Shown here piece by piece: positions 17,653 to 26,184 of a DNA stretch of 59,761 nucleotides. Within the stretch, counting starts at the first letter, position 1, and every line of letters begins with the position of its first letter. A program made the position numbers and the translations under genes. The DNA comes from an uncultured Woeseiaceae bacterium (GTDB lineage: Bacteria > Pseudomonadota > Gammaproteobacteria > Steroidobacterales > Woeseiaceae), in assembly GCA_947259985.1 (NCBI GenBank), contig CAMYOJ010000024.1, forward strand, positions 1 through 59,761. The letters are read 5' to 3'. The notes under the pieces are model-generated. The model ran no database searches. It was not told the origin of the DNA and saw only the letters and a list, made by a program, of their open reading frames with translations.

Positions 17653-19401
17653 ATGACTTCGAGTATTTTTCGAGTGATTTTTGCAGCACTGGTGTGCGTC
17701 GTGCTTGCCGCCTGCGAGGTCAAGATCGAGGACAAAAGCGCCGGCGGTCCCGAGTTTGCGATCAAGTTCGATGCCGCATTGGCAGACGCTGGCCAGGACG
17801 GGCGCTTGTTGCTGTTGCTGGCAACTCACGACGAGAAGGAGCCTCGGTTCCTGGTCGATAACTCCGCCGACACTCAACTCGTTTTCGGCATCAACGTGGA
17901 AGACTGGCAGGGCGGCACGGACGTTGTGATCGACAAGAGCGCCCTGGGGTTCCCACTGGAAAACCTGTCTCACGTGCCGGCAGGCACTTACTACGCGCAG
18001 GCGCTGCTGAATCGATACAAGGACTTCACGCTTGGCAACGGCAAGGTCGTGAGTTTGCCGCCGGATAGAGGCGAAGGGCAGCAATGGAAACGCAAGCCCG
18101 GCAATTTCTACTCTACGCCCGTCCAGGTCGAGATTGATGAAGCGGGATCGGGCAGCTTTGCGCTGCTTCTGGACCAGGTGATCCCGGACATCGAGCCGCC
18201 CGAGGACACCGAATACGTCAAACACATCCGAATGCGGAGCGAGTTGTTGTCTGAATTCTGGGGCGAGGATGTCTACCTTGGTGCGCACGTGTTGCTGCCT
18301 CGAGGTTTCGATGAGCATCCCGAGGCCCGTTATCCCCTGATGATCTTCCATGGACATTTTCCGGCCGATTTCGGCGGCTTTCGCACCACGCCACCGGATG
18401 CCGACCTCGAGCCCGAATATAGTGAGCGCTTCGATGTTCACGGCTACAACATCATCGAGCAGCAGGAAGCTTACGATTTCTATCAGACCTGGATCAGCGA
18501 GGACTTCCCGCGCTTCATCGTCATCGAGATTCAGCATCCGACGCCGTATTACGATGATTCCTATGCCGTGAACTCTGCCAGCCAGGGGCCTTACGGGGAC
18601 GCACTGACCTATGAGCTGATCCCCTTTATCGAGGAACAGTTTCGCGGCATCGGTGAGGGTTGGGCGCGCTTTACCTATGGTGGCTCGACGGGTGGCTGGG
18701 AGGCGATGGCGGTGCAGGTGTTCTATCCCGACGAATACAACGGCGCTTTCATAGCCTGCCCGGATCCGATCGACTTTCGCGCCTACCTGACCGTTAACAT
18801 CTACGAAGACAGCAACGCGTACTGGTACGACAGCCAGTTTCAGAAACTCCCCCGGCCGGGTCACCGCGACTACCTCGGGCACGTGCACGCAAGCCAGTAC
18901 GGCTACAACCGTCTGGAGGCGGTGCTCGGCGATAAAGGTCGCTCCGGCCAGCAGTACGATATCTGGGAAGCGACTTACTCGCCGATGGGCGAGGACGGCT
19001 ACCCGGTGCGGCTGTGGGACAAGATGACGGGTGAGATCAATCCCGATGTCGCGCAATACTGGAAGGAAAATTACGACCTGAGGCATATCCTCGAGCGGGA
19101 CTGGGCGACCCTGGGCCCCAGGCTCGAGGGTAAACTGCATATCTACGCCGGCGACATGGACAATTACTATCTCAACAATGCCGTTTATCTCGCAGAAGAA
19201 TTCCTCGAAGGCACGACTGATCCTTACTACGGTGGAGAAGTCGACTACGGCGATCGCGCCGAGCACTGCTGGAACGGCGACCATGAGAACGGCAACCACA
19301 TCTCGCGACTTCGCTACAACACGATGTACCTGCCGAAGATCCTCGAACGTATCGACGCGACGGCGCCGGAGGGAGCCGATCTCTCGAGTTGGCGTTACTG
19401 A
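17653..19401 (+). CDS. Esterase-like alpha/beta-hydrolase lipoprotein
   Basis: A 582-residue probable lipoprotein (ATG 17653, GGAGGA ribosome-binding site upstream). The signal ends in the lipobox LAAC (Cys21). The N-terminal part (about 40-190) is a beta-rich domain with no family I recognise. The rest resembles the esterase D/Fes branch of alpha/beta hydrolases: YPLMIFHGHFPADF around residue 230, and the nucleophile elbow GGSTGG (Ser345). A late histidine-rich DHENGNH segment may supply the catalytic His. The substrate is unknown; a periplasmic or surface carboxyl- or sugar-ester hydrolase is the likely role. It ends convergently with korB. Confidence 0.75.
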   Translation: MTSSIFRVIFAALVCVVLAACEVKIEDKSAGGPEFAIKFDAALADAGQDGRLLLLLATHDEKEPRFLVDNSADTQLVFGINVEDWQGGTDVVIDKSALGFPLENLSHVPAGTYYAQALLNRYKDFTLGNGKVVSLPPDRGEGQQWKRKPGNFYSTPVQVEIDEAGSGSFALLLDQVIPDIEPPEDTEYVKHIRMRSELLSEFWGEDVYLGAHVLLPRGFDEHPEARYPLMIFHGHFPADFGGFRTTPPDADLEPEYSERFDVHGYNIIEQQEAYDFYQTWISEDFPRFIVIEIQHPTPYYDDSYAVNSASQGPYGDALTYELIPFIEEQFRGIGEGWARFTYGGSTGGWEAMAVQVFYPDEYNGAFIACPDPIDFRAYLTVNIYEDSNAYWYDSQFQKLPRPGHRDYLGHVHASQYGYNRLEAVLGDKGRSGQQYDIWEATYSPMGEDGYPVRLWDKMTGEINPDVAQYWKENYDLRHILERDWATLGPRLEGKLHIYAGDMDNYYLNNAVYLAEEFLEGTTDPYYGGEVDYGDRAEHCWNGDHENGNHISRLRYNTMYLPKILERIDATAPEGADLSSWRY

Positions 19402-19433
19402 TAGCCTGGATTCGGGACACGGACCGGCCCCGG

Positions 19434-20432
19434 TCAGGATTCGCCTGTCTTATCGCCGACAAACCAGCTGCTGGGTCCCTGGATAAAGTCCCTGGTCTTC
19501 TTCGTGCGTTGCATGCGCGACGGATGATGCGCGTAAAACGCGTTTTCATAACTCTGCGCGGGTTGCCGGTAAATCACGCCCATTGCGACGGGCAGGTGCA
19601 GGTCCACCAGCAGACGTGCCAGGATCGCATTGCCTTCATCGTGTACGAGCACATCGTCGGGTGACTGTTTCGCATCGATAACCTCGAGAGACCACGTGTC
19701 CTGGTTGAAACTCAATCCCTTGTTGTCGCCGAAAAGCATCGGCTCGCCGTGGCGGAGATGCAGTTGTGTATTTGCGGCGTCCTTGCGATCCGTGAAACTC
19801 GCGAAAACGTCTTCGTTGTAGACGATGCAGTTCTGGAAGATCTCGACTAACGCCGTACCCTGAAACGCGTGCGCCTGTTGCAGTACATGCCCCATGCCGA
19901 CCTTGTCGGTGTCGATGCCGCGAGCGAAGAATTTCGCGCCGGAACCGAGGGCAAACTGGCCGGGCGATACGGGCGTGTCAAATGAGCCTTTGGGGCTCGA
20001 CGGCGATTTTGTGCCGATGCGTGACGTTGGCGAATACTGCCCCTTTGTCAGCCCGTAGATCTCGTTGTTGAAAAGCAGGATCTTGAGGCCGACATTACGC
20101 CGCAGCGTATGCATCAGGTGGTTGGCGCCGATTGACAGGCCATCGCCATCACCCGTAACGACCCACACGTCGAGATCAGGATTGGCGAGTTTGAGCCCTG
20201 TCGCGATCGCCGGCGCGCGGCCGTGGATCGTGTGGAAACCATAGGTTTCGACGTAATACGGGAAACGTGACGCGCAGCCGATACCTGAGACGAATACCGT
20301 CGACTCGGGCCTGGCACCGACGTCGGCCAGCGCCTTCGTCACGGATTTGAGGATCGCGTAGTCGCCGCAGCCCGGGCACCAGCGCACCTCCTGGGCCGTC
20401 GCGAAATCTTTGGGTGTGAGTTTGTCGCTCAT
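19434..20432 (-). CDS. korB: 2-oxoacid:ferredoxin oxidoreductase, beta subunit
   Basis: TPP-binding catalytic subunit that, with the alpha subunit, oxidatively decarboxylates a 2-oxoacid (2-oxoglutarate most likely) to the acyl-CoA and reduces ferredoxin. The 332-residue length is normal. Visible markers: WCPGCGDYAILK near the N-terminus, GIGCASRFPYYVETYGFHTIHGRAP (in two conserved pieces), and GDGDGLSIGANH, the TPP pyrophosphate/Mg motif with NNEIYGLTKGQ. Start ATG 20432 overlaps the stop of the alpha gene by four bases, so the two are coupled. The electron carrier is probably the FdxA encoded divergently just upstream of korA. Confidence 0.95.
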   Translation of the reverse strand: MSDKLTPKDFATAQEVRWCPGCGDYAILKSVTKALADVGARPESTVFVSGIGCASRFPYYVETYGFHTIHGRAPAIATGLKLANPDLDVWVVTGDGDGLSIGANHLMHTLRRNVGLKILLFNNEIYGLTKGQYSPTSRIGTKSPSSPKGSFDTPVSPGQFALGSGAKFFARGIDTDKVGMGHVLQQAHAFQGTALVEIFQNCIVYNEDVFASFTDRKDAANTQLHLRHGEPMLFGDNKGLSFNQDTWSLEVIDAKQSPDDVLVHDEGNAILARLLVDLHLPVAMGVIYRQPAQSYENAFYAHHPSRMQRTKKTRDFIQGPSSWFVGDKTGES

Positions 20433-22267
20433 GAAGCCTCACCCCTTATCGACTCGATCTTTTCCACGAGTTCGCGGATCAGGAATGGCTGGCCGCTCAC
20501 CTTGGAGAGGGCAATCGGTTGCACGCAGAGTTTGTCGCGCAGCAAGGTGACGAGCTGCCCGGAATTCATCTCGGGGACCAGTACCTTGTCGAAGCGGCTG
20601 ATTACCTCGGCGAGGTTCTTCGGTAGCGGATTGAGGTGTCGCAAATGCAGGAAGCTCGCATTCGTTCGTTGCGCGGCCTGGTAAACGGGTCCGTAGGACG
20701 AGCCCCAGGACACGATCAGCAGGTCTCCACGGTCAGGCCCGAGTTCAACCTGCTGATCAGGAATGAACTCGGCTACCGACGCAACTTTCGCTGCACGCAT
20801 CTCTGTCATCTGTTGGTGATTCGCCGGGTCGTAGGATATGTGGCCCGTATTGATGTCTTTCTCGAGCCCGCCGATGCGGTGCATGAGCCCGGGCATCCCT
20901 GGCGTAATCCAGGGACGGCCGTGGCTCGCCGGGTCGCGCGAGAACGCCTGTTCCTGCGGGTCGCTGCCAGACTCGGGGAGGGGATTGATATCAATGCTTG
21001 CGAAGCCGGACAGGTCAGGGATGCGCCAGGGTTCGGCCGCATTCGAAAGATAGCCATCGACCAGTAGAATCACGGGAGTCATGTGGCGCAGCGCGATGCG
21101 CACGGCTTCGATCGCCATCTCGAAACACTCCCCCGACGTCGACGCAGAGACGACAGGTAACGGCGTATCGGCGTTGCGGCCGTAAACCGCCTGGTAGAGA
21201 TCGGACTGCTCGGTCTTGGTCGGCAACCCGGTCGACGGTCCGCCGCGCTGCCAGTTGACGATCACGAGCGGGAGTTCGGCGCTCACGGCCAGGCCCATTG
21301 CCTCGGTCTTTAGCGCGATCCCGGGACCGGAACTCGAGGTGACGCCTATCATGCCGCCGTAAGAGGCGCCGATGGCGGCGCATATCGCGGCGATTTCGTC
21401 TTCGGCCTGGAACGTGCCGACGCCGAGTTCGCCGAGGCGCGACAAGCGGTGCAGCAGCGGCGACGCCGGCGTGATCGGGTAGGAGCAAAACAGGACGGAG
21501 CGGTCCGCCAGTTCACCCGCTGCCGCAATTCCGAGCGCCAGGGCTTCGGCCCCCGTGATGCTGCGGTACTCGCCGGGCTCAGGAGTGGCTGACGGCAGTT
21601 GTATCTGCGACAGGCTGGCCGCCAGTTCGGCCGTCTCACCGTAGGCATGGCCTGCGTGCAGTGCTTTGATGTTTGCATCACGCAGCGTCGCGTTGTCGGC
21701 CAGGCGCCGCCTGATCCAGGATTCAACGGGTGCGAGTTCGCGATCGAACATCCACAAGAGGATGCCGAGCGCGTAGAAATTCTTGCAGCGGCTGCCCTCG
21801 CTCTTACTTAGCCCGAATTCCCTGACCGCCTCGAGGTTCAGGTGACTGATGTCGGCGTCGACAACCTGGAAATCATTGAGGATTCCATTGTCCCTCGGGT
21901 CCGCGTCATAACCGGCCTTGGCGAGGTTGCGGGGCGTGAAACTGTCGTTGTTGATGATGAGCAGCGCGCCGCGATGCAACAGCGGCAGGCTGACCTTGAG
22001 CGCGGCCGGATTAAATGCCACGAGCACGTCGGGCGCGTCACCGGCCGTCGTGATCGGGCCTCCTCCCAGGTTGATCTGGTAGGCCGAGACGCCGAACGTC
22101 GTGCCGACCGGGGCCCGGATTTCCGCCGGATAATCGGGGAAAGTGGCGAAATCGGCGCCGGACAATGCCGTGGACACCGCGAACTGCGAGCCCATGAGCT
22201 GGATGCCGTCGCCCGAGTCTCCCGCGAGACGGACGACTACCGAGTCTACGTCTTTGTTTCTACTCAC
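20429..22267 (-). CDS. korA: 2-oxoacid:ferredoxin oxidoreductase, fused gamma-alpha subunit
   Basis: A 612-residue partner of KorB. The N-terminal third (about 1-190) is the gamma domain ([29 protein letters not shown]), fused to the alpha/pyrimidine-binding domain (about 205-590), which begins with [17 protein letters not shown] residues and contains [23 protein letters not shown] and [17 protein letters not shown]. This fused architecture is usual for aerobic proteobacterial enzymes. Start is GTG 22267 with a weak ribosome-binding site. The gene diverges from fdxA by 158 bases, an arrangement that fits shared control of the enzyme and its electron acceptor. Confidence 0.95.
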   Translation of the reverse strand: MSRNKDVDSVVVRLAGDSGDGIQLMGSQFAVSTALSGADFATFPDYPAEIRAPVGTTFGVSAYQINLGGGPITTAGDAPDVLVAFNPAALKVSLPLLHRGALLIINNDSFTPRNLAKAGYDADPRDNGILNDFQVVDADISHLNLEAVREFGLSKSEGSRCKNFYALGILLWMFDRELAPVESWIRRRLADNATLRDANIKALHAGHAYGETAELAASLSQIQLPSATPEPGEYRSITGAEALALGIAAAGELADRSVLFCSYPITPASPLLHRLSRLGELGVGTFQAEDEIAAICAAIGASYGGMIGVTSSSGPGIALKTEAMGLAVSAELPLVIVNWQRGGPSTGLPTKTEQSDLYQAVYGRNADTPLPVVSASTSGECFEMAIEAVRIALRHMTPVILLVDGYLSNAAEPWRIPDLSGFASIDINPLPESGSDPQEQAFSRDPASHGRPWITPGMPGLMHRIGGLEKDINTGHISYDPANHQQMTEMRAAKVASVAEFIPDQQVELGPDRGDLLIVSWGSSYGPVYQAAQRTNASFLHLRHLNPLPKNLAEVISRFDKVLVPEMNSGQLVTLLRDKLCVQPIALSKVSGQPFLIRELVEKIESIRGEAS

Positions 22268-22368
22268 AATTTCTAAAGGACCGTCTTGGCTGGCCCGTGC
22301 CGGATTGGGCGTGTGACGCAGAGTCTAGCGCAAACTCCGCATCGCCGGTCATGTGCACAAATCGCGGC

Positions 22369-22397
22369 TTGATTAGCGGCCTGACTTCGCATAGTTT
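22369..22397 (+). promoter_or_regulatory. Candidate promoter for fdxA
   Basis: TTGATT (22369-22374) and TAGTTT (22392-22397) are separated by 17 bases, 28 bases before the fdxA ATG. The -35 is good, the -10 weak. It lies in the korA-fdxA divergent gap. Confidence 0.35.
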
Positions 22398-22425
22398 ACG
22401 CGGTCCGGAACCGGAGGTAACCAGC

Positions 22426-22749
22426 ATGACATTCGTTGTCACCGAAGCCTGCATCAAGTGCAAACTGACCGACTGTGTCGAGGTCTGTCCCGTGGACTGC
22501 TTCCATGAGGGGCCCAATTTTCTCGTTATCGATCCCGACGAGTGCATTGACTGCACGCTGTGTGAGCCCGAGTGCCCCGTAGAGGCAATCTATTCCGAAG
22601 ACGAACTGCCGGCCGGCCAGGAGCAGTTCCTCGAGATCAACGCCGAGCTGTCGCAGGATTGGCCCGTTATCACCGAGATGAAGGACCCGCCCGAGGATGC
22701 CGACGACTGGCGCGACGTCACGGACAAGCTGCAGTACCTCGAACGCTAG
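22426..22749 (+). CDS. fdxA: 7Fe ferredoxin FdxA
   Basis: A 107-residue ferredoxin carrying one [3Fe-4S] and one [4Fe-4S] cluster. The cysteine pattern [17 protein letters not shown] and [12 protein letters not shown] is that of proteobacterial FdxA, followed by the typical acidic tail ([21 protein letters not shown]). ATG 22426 is set by a GGAGG ribosome-binding site eight bases upstream; the open frame extends to 22297 but that part is the non-coding divergent gap. It likely carries electrons from the neighbouring KorAB enzyme. Confidence 0.97.
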   Translation: MTFVVTEACIKCKLTDCVEVCPVDCFHEGPNFLVIDPDECIDCTLCEPECPVEAIYSEDELPAGQEQFLEINAELSQDWPVITEMKDPPEDADDWRDVTDKLQYLER

Positions 22750-22763
22750 TTTGGGGGCGAAGG

Positions 22764-22852
22764 CAATTAAGGGGACAGTTTACTTAATTGCTTCGGCAAT
22801 TAAGTAAACTGTCCCCTTAATTCCCCTTAATTCCCCTTAATTCCCCTTAATT
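22764..22852. repeat. Palindromic REP-like element 1 with UUCG loop and 10-bp tandem repeats
   Basis: Perfect 26-bp arms at 22765-22790 and 22797-22822 (starting AATTAAGGGGACAGTTTACT) flank CTTCGG, so the RNA or DNA stem is 27 bp closed by a C(UUCG)G tetraloop. The right arm leads into four exact tandem copies of CCCCTTAATT (22813-22852). It sits between fdxA and the dehalogenase pseudogene, with the same core as element 2 at 38192-38268. Confidence 0.9.
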
Positions 22853-22869
22853 GCTGTCCCCTTCACTGT

Positions 22870-23687
22870 CTAGGTAGTTTGGGCGAAATCTATTAGTGCT
22901 TCGGCCAGCTCCGGGCCCCTGTCTTCCTGCAGGAAGTGACCGGCGTTCCTTATCTTCACGTGTTCCCGCGCTTGCGCGCCGGGCACGATTTCCTGCCAGG
23001 GCGCTTCACCACCACGAGTGATCGGGTCGCGATTGCTGAACGTCGTCAGGAACGGCTTTTGCCATTGGGCGAAGACTTTCCAGGCCGCTCGATTGGCATC
23101 GCTTGCGGGATCGTCGGGTCGCGTCGGTACGAGCTTCGGAAATGCCCGCGCGCCTGCCTTGTAGCTCGATGACGGAAAGGGCGCGTCATACGCCGCAACT
23201 ACGTCTTCACCAAGTTCAGTAATCGTTCCTTTCTGGATGATCTTGCCGATAGGGAACCAGGGGCTGTAGAGAGCGAAGGCTCGCCAGATCAGAAAGGCTC
23301 TCGGCATTTCCTGGTCGCCCGTCGGTAGCGCGCCATTGCCGACTGCGATGCGCGCGAAACGCCGCTCGTTTTCGGCTGCGACGCGCAGCCCGATCAGGGA
23401 GCCCCAGTCCTGGCAAAACAGTGTGATCTGCGTGAGGTCGAGCGCCTCGATGAACGCCTTCATCCAGGCAACGTGACCCGCGTAGCTATAGTCGCTCTTC
23501 TTCGCTGGCTTGTCCGACCTGCCGAAGCCAATCTCGGCTCACCGTGCAACAGCAAAACGACGCCGCCGTCCTCTGCGCCTTCGTCAACGTAGTGCATGCG
23601 CAGGCCGTCAATATCGACGTAGTTGGGTTTGAACTCATAGTCGGGCAGGTTCTCGAATCGGGATTCGGGCGTCCTGAGCGTTTTCAT
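22870..23687 (-). pseudogene. Haloalkane dehalogenase, broken by an internal deletion
   Basis: Two frames together read as a DhlA/DhmA-type haloalkane dehalogenase. The upstream piece (23687 down to about 23536) has the expected N-terminus (MKTLRTPESRFENLPDYEF, YVDIDGLRMHYVDEG) up to the oxyanion motif HGEP. The next bases, in another frame, resume at IGFGRSDKP and continue to the normal end, with the nucleophile in CQDWGSLIGL and a late HFLQED histidine. The usual 25 or so residues between HGEP and IGFGRSD (SWSYLYRKM..., APDL) are missing, and the frame shifts at the junction near 23533-23536. The loss is too large for a sequencing slip, so I call it a pseudogene; a misassembly is the alternative. 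A short restart peptide from 23463 would lack the oxyanion motif. Confidence 0.8.
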
Positions 23688-23746
23688 GGCTGTATTCCTT
23701 AGCGACGAATACGCCTATCATAGCTGCTACGTCACATGGAGTTTGC

Positions 23747-24670
23747 ATGGCCAGTTTGCGCGCCAGGACATTGCGCTGGATTACGTCCAGATACATTCAA
23801 CAAGTTGATACCAAGAGTGTGGAGCCGACGGAGCTGCGTGAAAAACTGAATCGTGTGTCGCGATTCTTGCGCAAGGTGCGTGGCGTGAGCGTTGAAGAGA
23901 CAACAATTAACGGCCTCCATGCTGAATGGTTGCGTCCCCGGAGCGCGCGAGAAGGCAAGGTGCTGTTGTATCTGCACGGCGGCGCGTATGTGATCGGTAA
24001 CTGCCGGACGCACCGCAACCTGGCAAGCCACATAGCGAAAGCCGCGCGCATGACTGCGCTGTTGCCGGAGTACCGGCTGGCGCCCGAGCATCGCTTCCCT
24101 GCCGCCATCAACGATGCGGTCGGCGTCTATCGATCCTTGCTGGCGGATGGCGTCAAACCTGGCGACATCACCATTGCCGGGGACTCAGCGGGTGGCGGCC
24201 TGACCGTCGCGACCTTGCTGTCGTTACGCCATGCGGGTATTCCGATGCCGGCGAATGCTGTCCTGTTATCTCCCTTCCTCGACGTCACGGCCAGCGGCGA
24301 ATCCATGCAGACGCGGGCCGACCAGGACCCGTGGTTTCATCGGGAGGATATCGCTGTTGCGTCAGGCCATTACTGCAACGACGAGAGTGAACACAGGCAT
24401 CCCCTCGTATCGCCCGTGTTTGCCAACGTGGCAGGCTTGCCACCGACCTACATCCAGGTCGGGAATGACGAGATACTGCTGAGTGACTCCACACGATTCG
24501 CCGAGATGTTGCAGGAAGCCTGCGTCGACGTCGAGATCGAGATCTTCCCCGAGATGTGGCACGTCTTCCAGCTCTTCGTTGGCAAGATGCCCGAGGCGCG
24601 TGCCGCCATCAAAAAGATCGGTAAATACCTGGACGGTGCGCCCGAGGAGCCCGCTGCGTCAGAAGCCTGA
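23747..24670 (+). CDS. Alpha/beta hydrolase of the HSL (hormone-sensitive lipase) family
   Basis: A 307-residue esterase. The oxyanion motif is HGGA (residues 77-80, LYLHGGAYVIG) and the nucleophile elbow GDSAGG has Ser147; an acid residue in the DPWF region and a late WHVFQLF histidine complete the usual triad. Cap-type N-terminal residues 1-45 are present. The natural ester is unknown; HSL-type enzymes take short to medium acyl chains. Its 3' end overlaps the convergent methyltransferase gene by 12 bases. It diverges from the dehalogenase pseudogene at 23687 across 59 bases. Confidence 0.9.
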   Translation: MASLRARTLRWITSRYIQQVDTKSVEPTELREKLNRVSRFLRKVRGVSVEETTINGLHAEWLRPRSAREGKVLLYLHGGAYVIGNCRTHRNLASHIAKAARMTALLPEYRLAPEHRFPAAINDAVGVYRSLLADGVKPGDITIAGDSAGGGLTVATLLSLRHAGIPMPANAVLLSPFLDVTASGESMQTRADQDPWFHREDIAVASGHYCNDESEHRHPLVSPVFANVAGLPPTYIQVGNDEILLSDSTRFAEMLQEACVDVEIEIFPEMWHVFQLFVGKMPEARAAIKKIGKYLDGAPEEPAASEA

Positions 24671-26026
24671 TTGCTTCTGTGAGTCGTCGTACATCTTCGT
24701 GAGGAACGAGCGGATCGCGGGCTCGGCTTCTTCCTTGCTCATGAGCTTTTGCTTCTCGAGGACCACGGCCATTTCCTTTATCGAGCGTCGCCCGTCTATC
24801 AGGGACATGATGAACGAGTAAATCTGCGTCGTCATGGCCTGGGTGCGGAACGACTGCAGTATCGGCACGGGCTCCTTGCCGGTCACGATCCAGTCGGGCA
24901 GCGCCTTGTGACGCGCCGGCTTGTCGACGGCCCGATCCTTGTACGCCGAGAAAGAGAAGACTTTCTCCCTGCGGCCGTGGCGACTGGCGGGCGAGCACAT
25001 GTACGGGATCTTCTTCTGCGATACGTACGGATCCGAAAAACCGCTTTCCGCGACGATGGCCTTGGTTTCTTCCGGGCTGTAGCAACGAGCCCGTGCATTG
25101 CTCGCGAACGCCAGCGAGCCGAAGTTGACCCAGCGCCCGTTGTCGGTGAGCAGGCTGTTGATGCGTGCGGCCAGAACAGGCAGGTCCTCGGTGATGATGT
25201 CGATGAGCCAGGGTGTGACGACCGTGTCGAATGTCTGATCGGCGAACGGCGTCCTGAGTGCGTCGCCGAGCACGAGATGAAAACCGTCGCGCACGGCTTC
25301 AGGCGCGGACAATGTTCGCAGCACTGCGTCGTCCTCGAGAGCGGCGGGCGCGATCGGGAATTCGTAGAGCTTGAGTTTCTTGCCCGCTGTGACCTGTCGC
25401 GCCACGAGCATGAGCAGTGGATTGAAATCCGTCGCCACGGTTGTCTCACAGTCGAGCTGCATGTGAATGTCGTAGGCGAGCCGACCTGCGCCCGCGCCGA
25501 GCACGAGGACCTTGCCGAGTGCGGCATGATCGTGCAGTACTGACTGAATCTGTTTGAGCGACGCGCTGTTCTCTTCATCGCCCCACGACCAGTCGCGATG
25601 GATGTTTGCGTAATAGGTGTTGAGGCCCTGGTCTGCAGGCAGCCGCGTTCTTAGCGCGAGGTAGCTCTCGTAATTGCCGTGCAGCGCCTGGACATCAACA
25701 GGCTTGAGGAGCTTCTGCAATTTGCGCTGGTGCTGTTCCACGGCTTTCTTGTAGCGCTCCACGCGGCGCCGTGTCAGCGGCCGCAGGTCCTCGTTTTTGA
25801 GTTCTCGCTCGAGCCCCGCAATTTCATGACCGAGCGTCTGCAAGGCGAACTGCAGTCGCGCGCGCCATTCCCCCAGGCTGGCCTGTGGTTCGGCGAACAT
25901 GAACGGAATGCCGTCGAGCGACGGGAAATCGACCTTGCACGCCGCGCAATGGTATTGCTCATCCTTTTGTTCGAGGGGCGTCTTGTCGCAGCGCGGACAG
26001 GCGAGGAGGTCGGTAAGGTCAGCCAT
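24659..26026 (-). CDS. N2227-like (carnosine N-methyltransferase-type) protein with zinc-ribbon N-terminus
   Basis: A 455-residue cytoplasmic protein in three parts. Residues 1-45 form a Trm112-like four-cysteine knuckle (LLACPRCDKTPL ... YHCAACKVDFPSLDGIPFMF). A helical linker (60-120) leads to a SAM-binding domain of the N2227 type (about 130-385): VLGAGAGRLAYDI, TTVATDFNPLLMLVARQ, then DTVVTPWLIDII and WVNFGSLAF. The last 65 residues (from TTQIYSFIMSLIDGRRSIKEMA) look like a PqqD-like or winged-helix tail. N2227 proteins in eukaryotes methylate carnosine; the bacterial substrate is not established. ATG 26026 is chosen since the next upstream M adds an unrelated arginine-rich stretch. Confidence 0.82.
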   Translation of the reverse strand: MADLTDLLACPRCDKTPLEQKDEQYHCAACKVDFPSLDGIPFMFAEPQASLGEWRARLQFALQTLGHEIAGLERELKNEDLRPLTRRRVERYKKAVEQHQRKLQKLLKPVDVQALHGNYESYLALRTRLPADQGLNTYYANIHRDWSWGDEENSASLKQIQSVLHDHAALGKVLVLGAGAGRLAYDIHMQLDCETTVATDFNPLLMLVARQVTAGKKLKLYEFPIAPAALEDDAVLRTLSAPEAVRDGFHLVLGDALRTPFADQTFDTVVTPWLIDIITEDLPVLAARINSLLTDNGRWVNFGSLAFASNARARCYSPEETKAIVAESGFSDPYVSQKKIPYMCSPASRHGRREKVFSFSAYKDRAVDKPARHKALPDWIVTGKEPVPILQSFRTQAMTTQIYSFIMSLIDGRRSIKEMAVVLEKQKLMSKEEAEPAIRSFLTKMYDDSQKQSGF

Positions 26027-26075
26027 GCCGGGATTATGCACAAATCGGGCGTGCGGCGCCCTCCGACCGCGTCGC

Positions 26076-26113
26076 AAAAAAAAACGGCCAGCTGAAGGGA
26101 GCAACTGGCCGTT
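26076..26113 (-). terminator. Rho-independent terminator of the DUF1501 operon
   Basis: On the minus strand a 9-bp stem (AACGGCCAG / CTGGCCGTT) with a 13-base loop is followed by nine T residues (26084-26076). It lies between the stop of the DUF1501 gene at 26185 and the start of the methyltransferase gene at 26026, and ends the leftward operon. A smaller perfect hairpin (GTATAGC / GCTATAC, 26145-26164) precedes it. Confidence 0.85.
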
Positions 26114-26184
26114 GGATTGCCGGGCTGATGGGGACAGACCGGCTGTATAGCATGCAAGCTATACGGGGGTTGGCAATTGTCGAG

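Noticed and set aside
17113..19299. A 728-codon open frame on the minus strand
   Set aside because: It is antisense to the esterase-like lipoprotein gene and the end of the MBL gene; composition follows the shadow of GC-rich codons, and no family features are seen.
19405..19440. GACCGGCCCCGGTC palindrome between the esterase and korB genes as a terminator
   Set aside because: It has no T-run on either side.
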